DNA from: an uncultured Sphaerochaeta sp.
GTDB taxonomy: Bacteria; Spirochaetota; Spirochaetia; Sphaerochaetales; Sphaerochaetaceae
Assembly (NCBI RefSeq): GCF_963667405.1
Contig: NZ_OY763408.1
Span: forward strand, 515,757 to 579,756
Reading direction: 5' to 3'
DNA length: 64,000 nt
Every line of letters begins with the position of its first letter. Positions within the stretch are counted from its first letter, which is position 1. Under the pieces are notes generated by a model. It made no database searches. It was not told where the DNA came from and was given only the letters and a program-made list of their open reading frames with translations. This document shows positions 53,797 through 61,690 of the stretch, in pieces. The position numbers were made by a program, and so were the translations under genes.

Positions 53797-54816
53797 ATGG
53801 CAACCATCAAGGAAATTTCCCGCAAAGCAGGAGTGAGTCCCACTACCGTTGCGAACGTATTGTACGGTCGGACGGCCAAGGTGTCAGCCGAAACCCGAGA
53901 GAAGGTTCAGGCGATCATCGATGCGGATAACTATGCTCCCAACATGGGTGCCATGATGCTGCTGAAGAACAATTCACGAATCATCGGCGTCATCATGTTC
54001 ACCGAACCGAGAAAGAATGAGACGGTTCTGGAAGATCCGTTCTCTTCGGCAATCCTGGGTGCCATGGAGCGGGAGATCCGTGAGAGCGGCTATTACATGA
54101 TGCTGTACACCACCAGCGATGAGGCGGAGGTGGTTCGTCTTTCCAAGGCCTGGAAGATGGATGGGCTCATCCTTGTCTGGGTACCGGGAAACATCTGCAG
54201 GATCATCAACTCAAGCATTGATGTTCCCTGCGTCTACATTGATTGTTTCTTCGAAGACACCATCCACACCTACCACAATATCGGCCTGGAAGACAGGAAG
54301 GGTGGCTATGAGGTTACCAAGTACCTGCTTTCCATGGGGCACCGGGATATCCTCTTCCTCCCTTGCAATCCCATTTTCCCCGGTGGCGATTCCCAGCGGT
54401 TCGCCGGTTGTCAGGATGCGTTTGCAGAACAAGGCTTGATGCTTGATGATGATGCAAGCAGGCCCTTGCCCTATGATAGGGCCAAACGGTTGAAGATCTA
54501 TCTGGAGATAGCAAGGAAGAAGACCCACACGGCACTGGTGTTTTCTTCGGATTTCTATGCTTCCGAGGCGCTTACGTATCTGCAGGAGCATGGAGTCAGG
54601 ATACCTGAGGACCTTTCCATCACCGGTTTCGACGACAACATCTTCTCTCGTCTGGTACAGCCACGTCTTACCACGGTCCATCAGGATTCAAGCAAGAAGG
54701 GCACCCTGGCAATACAGATGCTGCTCAAGCTCATTCACGATCAGCCTGTGGAACAGGTGCGGATCAATCTGCCGATACGCCTGGAAGTGCGTGATTCGGT
54801 GCATAAGCTCTCCTGA
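53797..54816 (+). CDS. LacI-family transcription repressor
   Basis: 339 residues: an N-terminal HTH (TIKEISRKAGVSPTTVANVLYG) with hinge, then a periplasmic-binding-like sensor (RIIGVIMFTEPRKNETV to RPRLTTVHQDSSKKG region). It probably binds the CG-centred palindrome at 49168-49187 and is released by the imported sugar. ATG 53797 lies 7 nt after a TATGCT box with no ribosome-binding site, again suggesting a leaderless message; the open frame upstream is inside the terminator hairpin. Confidence 0.93.
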   Translation: MATIKEISRKAGVSPTTVANVLYGRTAKVSAETREKVQAIIDADNYAPNMGAMMLLKNNSRIIGVIMFTEPRKNETVLEDPFSSAILGAMEREIRESGYYMMLYTTSDEAEVVRLSKAWKMDGLILVWVPGNICRIINSSIDVPCVYIDCFFEDTIHTYHNIGLEDRKGGYEVTKYLLSMGHRDILFLPCNPIFPGGDSQRFAGCQDAFAEQGLMLDDDASRPLPYDRAKRLKIYLEIARKKTHTALVFSSDFYASEALTYLQEHGVRIPEDLSITGFDDNIFSRLVQPRLTTVHQDSSKKGTLAIQMLLKLIHDQPVEQVRINLPIRLEVRDSVHKLS

Positions 54817-54823
54817 TAGAGAA

Positions 54824-54850
54824 AGGCTGCCGTTACGAGAACGACAGCCT
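54824..54850 (+). terminator. Imperfect terminator hairpin after the LacI gene
   Basis: AGGCTGCCGTT and AACGACAGCCT pair with one mismatch around a 5-nt loop. The T-tract is weak. Confidence 0.5.
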
Positions 54851-54857
54851 CAATAAG

Positions 54858-54931
54858 TGCCCCTGGCGCGATTCGAACGCACGACCCCTTCCTTAGGAGG
54901 GAAGTGCTCTATCCAGCTGAGCTACAGGAGC
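54858..54931 (-). tRNA. tRNA-Arg (CCU)
   Basis: 74 nt; acceptor GCTCCTG with CAGGGGC (one G:T), D-arm GCTC/GAGC, anticodon stem CTTCC/GGAAG around CTCCTAA with anticodon CCT, T-loop TTCGAAT, discriminator A. CCA is not encoded. It lies at the border to the AT-rich right block, on its 5' side. Confidence 0.95.
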
Positions 54932-55048
54932 AAACTTGTTTTATCGTAAATCCTTATGCATCAAACACCTAAGATTCTTGACATCAAGTAGTCTATCATT
55001 GATTCAAGCTCTGTGTAAAGCCCTCCCACTACCTTCCTGTTACAAATT

Positions 55049-55098
55049 GACACCAGTAAAACCTATGGTGTCACTTGTACTAATGATGTAGTACAAGT
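55049..55098. repeat. Two directly abutting inverted repeats
   Basis: GACACCA-N10-TGGTGTC (55049-55072) is followed without a gap by ACTTGTACTA-N6-TAGTACAAGT (55073-55098, perfect 10-bp arms). They lie 115 bp from tRNA-Arg in non-coding DNA. Confidence 0.7.
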
Positions 55099-55500
55099 AT
55101 GCTCAGATGCATAATAACGTTCAAATTATGTCCAGATTATTGAGCAAGGACAAGAGTGTTTTAAAACTCCTGGAAATCGTAACAATTGTAAGTTTCAAGG
55201 TCATTTTTCTATAAGGGAATGTAGACATCATTAGATTCATCTGCTTACAAGCGTGACCAATGAGCCAAAGACCATGAAGATTGCCAGCCAAACTGCTGTA
55301 GAAATGACAAATTGTTATGACCTTATTATTGTGAATGCTTTCCTGATGTTTTAGAGTAAAGATTTTTATAATTTATGGGCTTTTTACTTTGCGCCTGAAA
55401 ATATGTATAAAGAGGCAGCAGATTTGAATTCTAGTCCATGAAGTAATATTAATATAGGGTTGCTACCCGAGAAGGAAAGGGTTGTTATTAAGATTCGTTA

Positions 55501-55572
55501 AGTACTACTTTACAAAAGTGCATAAATATTGTATTTTCTAAACATAGAAAAATTTGGTAACTGTAAAGTACT
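55501..55572 (+). promoter_or_regulatory. Promoter with paired operator sites for the XRE-ImmA operon
   Basis: TTTACA (55509-55514), a 17-bp spacer and TATTTT (55532-55537). AGTACTACTTTACA (55501-55514) overlaps the -35 box, and TGTAAAGTACT (55562-55572), its near complement, lies downstream before the start codon. Repressor binding at both would shut the promoter. Confidence 0.6.
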
Positions 55573-55583
55573 AGAGGTGATCA

Positions 55584-56150
55584 ATGCGAACTATAATCAA
55601 GCCAGAAGAAGAAAAGATGATTGTGGCAGCCCTTAAGTTAGCTTATGAGAAATCCAATAAGGCAATCGATTCTATTCCAGCTTATAAGCGAAATAAGGTG
55701 AATCTCCAAGGACACTCTCGAAATGCTCTAGTTGAAACAGAACTCTCTTGCTGTTTCTCGGCGACTAGACGTTTTAACACAACTAGAAACTATGAGTATA
55801 CGACTTTCTTGTTATCTTGTGGCATTGTTTTTACCGTAGAGCATGTCTCAGATATTGGGAACTCCCCAAAACACGCTTTGTATAAAAAGGAACTTGGAAG
55901 AAGTTTGAATCCTACTTTGTTTTCTATGGATGAATGGGATTCAATGCCTGATATTCCATTAAGTGATTACGCATTTTTAATCCATTCAGGGAAAGATAAG
56001 TTGGAAAGTGTTCTTTTGAGGTCTGTGCACGGCTCATTTGAACCGAAAACTTTATACATCAGTGACTTTGAAGATGCTGATAGAAAGATCATTGCTAAAG
56101 AGGATGATCAGTTTGAGGCAGTTGATGTTGCTCTGGAGAAAGAAGTATGA
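55584..56150 (+). CDS. Hypothetical protein paired with an XRE-ImmA peptidase
   Basis: 188 residues, no family recognised. Soluble, alpha/beta, with QGHSRNALVETELSCCFSATRRF and FILHSGKD-like FLIHSGKDKLESVLLRSVHG as its most distinctive stretches. GAGGTG stands 5 nt before the ATG. The next gene begins inside its stop (ATGAG), so the two are coupled. The order, small unknown followed by HTH-peptidase, is what is seen in ImmA-linked toxin-antitoxin and phage-defence pairs, so this may be the effector; that is inference. Confidence 0.72.
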   Translation: MRTIIKPEEEKMIVAALKLAYEKSNKAIDSIPAYKRNKVNLQGHSRNALVETELSCCFSATRRFNTTRNYEYTTFLLSCGIVFTVEHVSDIGNSPKHALYKKELGRSLNPTLFSMDEWDSMPDIPLSDYAFLIHSGKDKLESVLLRSVHGSFEPKTLYISDFEDADRKIIAKEDDQFEAVDVALEKEV

Positions 56151-57292
56151 GTCGTCCGTTTATTCCTGAACGGCTAAAGGAAGCACGTATTGAGGCTGGC
56201 TTGTCAATGACTGAGCTTGCAGAAAGAGCTGATATATCTAAATCTTCCATTTCACAATTTGAAAAAGGAGTAACTAGTCCAAAATATCAAACTGTCCTTC
56301 AATTAGGCCTTGTACTTGGTAAGAAAGACGCATATTTTTACACTCCCATAAATAGGCAAATAGTTGAAGAATCTCCTGTGTTCTTTAGGAGTTTTTCTTC
56401 GAAAACTGCTAAAAGCCAACAGATTGCCTTAATCAAGAAAGCCCAAGTGCAAGATATTATTCAGTACTTATTCTCCCTTATCAAAGAACGGCCAGTAAGT
56501 ATTCCTGATGATATATTTGTCTCTGACCCATTGGTATTAGATGAGGCTGGCCTTGATATCGATGCATTAGCGTTGCGATTAAGAGAGTATTGGGATTTGG
56601 GAGAAGAACCGATAGAGAATTTAGCGTATCTATTGGAAAATAAAGGGATTATTTGTTGTTCGATCAAGCTTCCAGATAAAATTGATGCATTTAGTGTAAC
56701 AATCAGGTTAAGAAACTCGAGTACTCTTAGGCCGATAATAATCTTTGATGATGAATCAAACTACTATCGTCAGCGGTTTGATATAGCACATGAATTGGGG
56801 CATTTCATACTTCATTCTATGCTTGACGCACATGATCTGCAAGAGAATTTAAAGTTGGTTGAATCGCAGGCGAATAGATTTGCATCAGCGTTTTTGTTAC
56901 CAGCAACAAGGTTCCTTCAATCTGTTTTTTCTACTTCTATGGATGCTTTGATATCATTGAAGAGGCATTGGGATGTTTCAATTGCTGCAATACTCAGACG
57001 GATGTTCGATCTAGGGATAATCGACCGAAATCGATATACGAATTTAAATATTGAGATATCAAAAAATAAGTGGCGGATGGAAGAGCCGATGGACAGAGAA
57101 CATGAGAAAGAGAAGACTTATTTTCTGTCAAAGGCATTTGATTTTATTATTAGCAAGAGACTCGCTGATATAAATTCAATTTTATTTGAGCTAGGGTATG
57201 ATGCTATGTTATTAGCTGAAGTAACAAAGAATAATGCTCTCTTTAGAAGAGAAAAAACAGGAGGACGAATCGATTTCGTTTTTTCTACGTAA
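56147..57292 (+). CDS. XRE-family regulator fused to an ImmA/IrrE metallopeptidase
   Basis: 381 residues. XRE HTH at ~6-60 (RLKEARIEAGLSMTELAERADISKSSISQFEKG), then an ImmA/IrrE (COG2856) peptidase domain at ~130-300 with zinc motif FDIAHELGHFILHS (HExxH). This architecture sheds repression by cleaving a partner or itself, as ImmA does in ICEBs1. It probably binds the two GTACT/TTTACA-type sites upstream. Ends with a strong hairpin. The XRE-ImmA assignment is secure; the target is unknown. Confidence 0.9.
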   Translation: MSRPFIPERLKEARIEAGLSMTELAERADISKSSISQFEKGVTSPKYQTVLQLGLVLGKKDAYFYTPINRQIVEESPVFFRSFSSKTAKSQQIALIKKAQVQDIIQYLFSLIKERPVSIPDDIFVSDPLVLDEAGLDIDALALRLREYWDLGEEPIENLAYLLENKGIICCSIKLPDKIDAFSVTIRLRNSSTLRPIIIFDDESNYYRQRFDIAHELGHFILHSMLDAHDLQENLKLVESQANRFASAFLLPATRFLQSVFSTSMDALISLKRHWDVSIAAILRRMFDLGIIDRNRYTNLNIEISKNKWRMEEPMDREHEKEKTYFLSKAFDFIISKRLADINSILFELGYDAMLLAEVTKNNALFRREKTGGRIDFVFST

Positions 57293-57300
57293 ATTGAATA

Positions 57301-57347
57301 AAAAAGCTTAGGCTGAATGGTACTGCAATACCATTTCCTAAGCTTTT
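57301..57347 (+). terminator. Long two-part terminator hairpin
   Basis: AAGCTTAGG and CCTAAGCTT form the outer stem; AATGGTA and TACCATT form an inner stem around 6 nt. It ends in TTTTAA. Confidence 0.85.
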
Positions 57348-57357
57348 AATGAACTGC

Positions 57358-57396
57358 GTACTTGAACCCCGCCGTTGGCGGTCCAGAGTCCACATG
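57358..57396 (-). other. tRNA-Gln-like fragment
   Basis: Read on the minus strand, GTGGACTCTGGACC, CCGCCAACGG and CGGGGTTCAAGT resemble the anticodon arm (CUG loop), variable loop and T-arm of a tRNA, but stems do not close and the acceptor is missing. It may be the scar of an old integration. Low certainty. Confidence 0.25.
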
Positions 57397-57556
57397 CTTC
57401 TTACTACGATTGCATGTTACAAATGTCTGATACGTATTGTCAATTGAAATATTTTGATATATATGACAGAACTATTTGTGCGCTCTGAAGTCGCAGCACT
57501 AAAGGTTGGAGGCAATAGCTGAATCATGGCTCCAACTGGCGAATAAGAGGTGTCAT

Positions 57557-57697
57557 ATGCAAGAGCAGCTAATGCAAAATTTCGATTTTTCCAAACCGTA
57601 TTTTTTCATTTTCAGGGCAAGTATTATGCGGAATGGTAAAAAGTATCTTGCAAAGGATTATGGGCATCGGGCGTTTAAGATTCCTGTCCATAAATAG
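57557..57697 (+). CDS. Small element-associated protein, 46 aa
   Basis: Starts MQEQLMQNFDFSKPYFFIF and ends YLAKDYGHRAFKIPVHK. GAGGTG is 6 nt before ATG 57557. The pattern KPYF-x-FR...NGK...YG-x-x-AF-IP resembles small conserved proteins I associate with integrated elements; I cannot name a family. The longer frame to 57506 lacks a start signal. Confidence 0.55.
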   Translation: MQEQLMQNFDFSKPYFFIFRASIMRNGKKYLAKDYGHRAFKIPVHK

Positions 57698-57784
57698 AAT
57701 TTTTACTTAATCCAATCCTGGATGTAATGGCTCGGCTGTTACATCTAGGAATTCACAACGACGTTTTTGCATAAGGATATTAGT

Positions 57785-57952
57785 ATGAGGAATCCACGAT
57801 TAACGGTGACACAAGAAAGTAAAACAGGGATGAATGAAAGATTCCGAGATAATGTCACTAGTGAAAATTTTGCTCAATCTGAAGTTGCTAGACGTATTGA
57901 TGAGGGTATATATTCAGGATATCAACATTATAGAAATGTAAAGGTCGTTTAG
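57785..57952 (+). CDS. Small conserved protein, 55 aa (LTVTxES-TG pattern)
   Basis: Starts RNPRLTVTQESKTGMNERF and goes on DN-x4-ENFAQSEVARRIDEGIYSGY. The pattern LTVT-x-ES-x-TG-x-N-x2-F-x-DN followed by a helix and IxxGxYxGY matches a small family found in mobile elements, as I recall it, without known function. No strong ribosome-binding site; 88 nt after the previous small gene. Confidence 0.55.
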   Translation: MRNPRLTVTQESKTGMNERFRDNVTSENFAQSEVARRIDEGIYSGYQHYRNVKVV

Positions 57953-58095
57953 TTGTAAGATTGAATCCAAAAGGTTTAGAAGAAGATAATTTGGGTTAAT
58001 GCCGATGCCTAATTCGGAGAAAAGGAACGCTATTTTGTGAACCAGTTTCTTGCCACCGGCCAGTAACCTTTGATTATAAACATATCAGAATTTCG

Positions 58096-58557
58096 TTATA
58101 ATAATGCAACCAGCGTAATTATTATAGAGAGTGTTCCTAATATCACTGAAACGAATCCAAGTTTGTAAGAGCAACGAACTATAGCGTCTGTATGATTCCA
58201 ATAAAACATCAGTTTAGACCCTTTTCCTAATACTAATTCAACTGTTGTAGTTTCCTTATTTGGAATTAATAAATATTTACCCGTTTTATCAATATACAGA
58301 AGGTCTTTTGATCTATACAAAAAAATACCATGCCATATCCTATAGATTGAACATCCTGTAGAAATGGATGTAATTTTTATAACCTTGCGTTTCCATGGAT
58401 ATTTCGCTTCTTTTGAAATTTTTTTATTATAAATTTTTTCATATATATGGTTTGAAGTATAAACATACCAATGCTCATCAACAGGTTTTTCCTTCTCTCC
58501 CTCTGATGTTATAAAAGATGTTTCAATTTGAAATTCTTTCTTGATTTTCCCTCTCAT
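58096..58557 (-). CDS. Small membrane-anchored partner of the reverse transcriptase
   Basis: 153 residues. The first ~120 are soluble and beta-rich (HWYVYTSNHIYEKIYNKK, TSISTGCSIYRIWHGIFLYR, DKTGKYLLIPNKETTTVELV); the last ~25 form a transmembrane helix (LGFVSVILGTLSIIITLVALL). No family recognised. It overlaps the reverse transcriptase by 35 bp, with AAGGAG 9 nt before its ATG inside that gene, so the two are made together. A cytoplasmic sensing part with a C-terminal helix is the layout of pore-forming defence effectors, but that role is inference. Confidence 0.75.
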   Translation of the reverse strand: MRGKIKKEFQIETSFITSEGEKEKPVDEHWYVYTSNHIYEKIYNKKISKEAKYPWKRKVIKITSISTGCSIYRIWHGIFLYRSKDLLYIDKTGKYLLIPNKETTTVELVLGKGSKLMFYWNHTDAIVRCSYKLGFVSVILGTLSIIITLVALL

Positions 58558-60316
58558 TAATAGATACTCCTTTGTTTTCTAGCCAATTATAATAGCTGTA
58601 TTTCTTGCCAAAATATAAAATTGGCAACTTTTTCATGGGATTAATACTATTCTTATTGGTGCTTTTAGGTAGTTCATAGCAATTAAATTCTAAAAAAGCA
58701 TGAATGCGGTGAATTTGTTTTCTCCTGTTTCTATCTAATAATTTCATTTGTTGCTCTGAAAACTTATTTTTTTCAATCATTCTGAAACCATTAGTCCAAC
58801 ACATTGTGTTTATAACAGTTTGAGGGGAAAAGATTCTAGTTCTACCTACAGACATCCCGATTAGTCTTTGAGTTATGGAATTAATTATTAAGTCATAAGA
58901 TTTAATGCAAGGATTCTGATTTAGCAATCTTATGGCCTGGTTAATCACCCTTTGTTGTTTCATAATTTCATTATCAATTGATTTTTCCCGTACGCGAGTT
59001 TCACCTTTGAATCCTATTTGGTATCCAACAAATGAAATCCATGGTATTTTACTATCAGCAACGGCTCCCCACATATACGGTTTCTTGGATTTTGAGTCAT
59101 AGAAACTTTTTCCATAGGAAGTAATCTTTTGGGGAGTATGGATAAATAGCTTCAATTTTTTAAGGCAATTACAATATAGATTAAATGCAATATTAAGCTT
59201 ACTAGGATTGGTATGAAGCATGATCATATCATCACAATAACGAAGATATAATAATTCATTGTCAGCAAGATTTGTAATTTTCAAATCAACATCATTCAGA
59301 ATGAGGTTCGCAATAAAACCTGATAAAGCCCCTCCTTGAGGGATTCCGATCATTTCATTTTTATAACACTTACCATATACCTGTTGTAATAAATTCTCAT
59401 CAATCCATCCGAATTCACCACCATTGCACTTGTGACTATTTAAAAATTCTTCATCATCATTCAATTTTAATACAGAATTCTGAAAGTCATAGGCGTCTAA
59501 GTAAGCATAAAGTACTTTTTTACAATAATCTCGATTCTGAGAATCTAGCGCAACTCGTTTATCTTTAAGAGCTTTTCTGAATGCAGTCCTTATCTTTTTA
59601 TGATTGATTGAATCAAAAAACTTCTGCAAATCACATTCAGCAATATAGATTTGATCATCGTGATGATCCAGAAGATATTTTTTTAGCTTGATGATTGTAT
59701 CATGATGAGTGGGAATATTTTGATTGTTGCCTTTCGCACGGAAAGCATAAGAACACTTTTGAAAAACACAATCAATTTTCTCAGTAAGAATTCTATTCAC
59801 TTCCTGCAGAATGATAGCATCTTCAAATTGGAATATACAAATTGGACGCAATTTAAACCTAGTATCATTTTTGTTATAATCCTTTCTTATAGGAATGACA
59901 CAAGGAGGAGATAAAGAAAAATTGCTGCTTGACTTGTTTTGTCTAACTCTATTTATTAAGGCTTCTAATTCTTGTAAATATTCTGTCTGCTTACTTGTGA
60001 GCAAATCACGTTTGATAGTATTTAAAATACGTTTTTTATTTTTTATAATCGAATCAAGAGGAATCTTAATTATCTTTCCATTGTTAGTTTTTATTTCTTT
60101 GAATCTTTCTCTGGGACGTAGTTTTATCCAATCTCTACGAGCTGGCATAAGTTTTAGTATATACTGGTCATTAATTCGTTTTTTACCTGAAATTGATTGG
60201 CTGCTGTAATTTGATACGATGCTTTTATCATGAAGTTGTTTTGCAAGACGAACCCTCTTATTGATTAAGTTCTGAATAAGAGCCGAATTTTTTTCAAAAT
60301 CACTAATAGATAACAT
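58523..60316 (-). CDS. Reverse transcriptase of unassigned group, YCDD active site
   Basis: 597 residues. RT motifs in order: fingers KLRPICIFQFEDAII (~155), palm A YIAECDLQKFFDSINH (~225), motif B GIPQGGALSGFIANLIL (~325), catalytic LRYCDDMIML (~360; YCDD in place of YADD), then ISFVGYQIGFKGETRVR (~430). The ~100-residue N-terminal and ~150-residue C-terminal parts match nothing I know. No maturase/HNH domain or intron RNA is seen, no retron VTG motif, and no template/variable repeat pair. Stand-alone RTs of this size belong mostly to the unknown groups that include defence RTs (DRT). The partner gene overlaps its end. Start ATG 60316 with AGGT upstream. Confidence 0.88.
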   Translation of the reverse strand: MLSISDFEKNSALIQNLINKRVRLAKQLHDKSIVSNYSSQSISGKKRINDQYILKLMPARRDWIKLRPRERFKEIKTNNGKIIKIPLDSIIKNKKRILNTIKRDLLTSKQTEYLQELEALINRVRQNKSSSNFSLSPPCVIPIRKDYNKNDTRFKLRPICIFQFEDAIILQEVNRILTEKIDCVFQKCSYAFRAKGNNQNIPTHHDTIIKLKKYLLDHHDDQIYIAECDLQKFFDSINHKKIRTAFRKALKDKRVALDSQNRDYCKKVLYAYLDAYDFQNSVLKLNDDEEFLNSHKCNGGEFGWIDENLLQQVYGKCYKNEMIGIPQGGALSGFIANLILNDVDLKITNLADNELLYLRYCDDMIMLHTNPSKLNIAFNLYCNCLKKLKLFIHTPQKITSYGKSFYDSKSKKPYMWGAVADSKIPWISFVGYQIGFKGETRVREKSIDNEIMKQQRVINQAIRLLNQNPCIKSYDLIINSITQRLIGMSVGRTRIFSPQTVINTMCWTNGFRMIEKNKFSEQQMKLLDRNRRKQIHRIHAFLEFNCYELPKSTNKNSINPMKKLPILYFGKKYSYYNWLENKGVSINERENQERISN

Positions 60317-60473
60317 TCTTTTACCTATGAATAATAAAGGGAGGGAGAAATAAGCAATGGACGCCCATTTGATGAGTGATAATTAGTGCACCACAAACCT
60401 ACTAACTTATAGGTTAATACTCAACATAAAAAAGAATACATCGGACATTTGATTTGGTAGATCATTCCAAGGT
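60317..60473. other. 157-bp gap upstream of the reverse transcriptase
   Basis: AT-rich and non-coding. On the minus strand it has a short stem (AACCTA with TAGGTT) but no clear retron-like msr-msd. A small RNA template for the RT could lie here; nothing proves it. Confidence 0.35.
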
Positions 60474-61532
60474 TCATGCATCTATATTTATGTCCTTTTC
60501 CACTATACTTCTTTCTCCCCCCCAATTCCATCCTTTTTGTTGTGCATAATAAAATACAGTGCCTATGGTAATTTGTTGGTCTGTATGAGCTTCATTGATC
60601 ACAGACATAATATAACATTCAATTAGCTTCTTAGCGCTTTTAATTTCATTATGATTTGTACCGTCAATTCTACATAATTTGAGAAAATATTCTTTACCTA
60701 TGGAGTATGAAAAAGTTGATGCGATAGCTAACCCCACACTAAACCATTCCTGTCGAGACTTAGTTATAGATTGTTTACTCTTTGTGAGATACTTAATTAA
60801 GGATTTCATTTTACGCCTTAATTCTGGCGTACAAGATCTTTGAATCCCACAAACCCTTGATTCTTCTAATTCCGAGCTTGTATCCATAGATTTGTGTTTT
60901 TGGAGAACCGTTTTACTTTTTAATTGCGTTAGGTCATAACTAACAGGAAATGCTGTAACTAAATCTTTTTCTAGTAATTTCGGGTCGTAAGAAGTGTAAC
61001 AAAAACGGCAAATATCTTTGCCATTTGTATCTATTGAATAGGGGAAATTCTCATCAAGATGATTCTTAAATTGCATGTAGGCTGATGTATGATAGTTGGC
61101 TCTGTGCGCTTCTTGGATTTCTGTCAAATAATTAAATACTACCAGAGCTTTTACGCCATTTCCACTTGGAGATACCCAAGAAGCATAAATATAAGGATCA
61201 GTGAATAAAATATGTTTAGCTTCTTCAGCATCATCTAGATCATCGAAATCTAAGATGCAAACTCCGGATCTTGCATTCAGTGCATCTTTTCGGCGGAAAC
61301 TGAAAGTCCCTCCAAAAATATAGCCTTTTAGCTTTGCTTTTAGATTAGATCTTTTCTGATGATCTTCGGTACTTCTTATTTGCAAAATGACTTGACAGTA
61401 CTTATCGCTGCAAATCTCTTGTAATGCATCACCAATCGTCATCTCAAAGCATGTAGTGTCATTTATATTTGGACAAGCAGATATAGCTATAGCACGGATG
61501 TCATTGTTCTTGATTATTTTCAACTCGTTCAC
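60474..61532 (-). CDS. VirE/BT4734-like N-terminal domain protein (primase-type)
   Basis: 352 residues. The N-terminal ~200 match the VirE_N/BT4734-like domain related to archaeo-eukaryotic primases: FGGTFSFRRKDALNARSG, then acidic VCILDFDDLDDAEE, WVSPSGNGVKALVVFN, and IDTNGKDICRFCYTSYDP. The C-terminal part resembles PriCT-type helical domains (SRQEWFSVGLAIASTF). The helicase half of full-length element primases is missing, so it may need a partner or be a remnant. GTG 61532 has GGAG 8 nt upstream. It suggests the block descends from a self-replicating element. Confidence 0.8.
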   Translation of the reverse strand: MNELKIIKNNDIRAIAISACPNINDTTCFEMTIGDALQEICSDKYCQVILQIRSTEDHQKRSNLKAKLKGYIFGGTFSFRRKDALNARSGVCILDFDDLDDAEEAKHILFTDPYIYASWVSPSGNGVKALVVFNYLTEIQEAHRANYHTSAYMQFKNHLDENFPYSIDTNGKDICRFCYTSYDPKLLEKDLVTAFPVSYDLTQLKSKTVLQKHKSMDTSSELEESRVCGIQRSCTPELRRKMKSLIKYLTKSKQSITKSRQEWFSVGLAIASTFSYSIGKEYFLKLCRIDGTNHNEIKSAKKLIECYIMSVINEAHTDQQITIGTVFYYAQQKGWNWGGERSIVEKDINIDA

Positions 61533-61611
61533 TGAATTGTCTCCAAATTTGAGAGAACATCTTGGTGCTATTTATTAACGTATAATATCTCAGTAAATCA
61601 AAAACATCCAG

Positions 61612-61635
61612 AAAAATCACATCAAGTGATTTTTT
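61612..61635. terminator. Perfect hairpin between divergent genes
   Basis: AAAAATCAC and GTGATTTTT around a 5-nt loop, with a T-run on both strands. As the flanking genes diverge, it would more likely be an operator or an insulator for stray transcripts. Confidence 0.5.
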
Positions 61636-61690
61636 ACATTTATACATTTCTCTGTGATAGACTTATCTAAATATTATAAAGGAGCGTAGT

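Larger units (their letters stand above)
54932..55583. other. 650-bp AT-rich gap at the start of the right accessory block
   Basis: No gene supported. It contains two abutting inverted repeats at 55049-55098 and a regulated promoter at 55501-55572. Between them the sequence is AT-rich with many stops. Confidence 0.6.

Noticed and set aside
58096..60316. Diversity-generating retroelement or group II intron
   Set aside because: No template/variable repeat pair or Avd-like gene, and no maturase or HNH domain or intron domain V was found around the RT.
58523..60473. Retron
   Set aside because: No msr-msd-like structured RNA is visible upstream of the RT, and the retron-type VTG and NAxxH marks are not seen.
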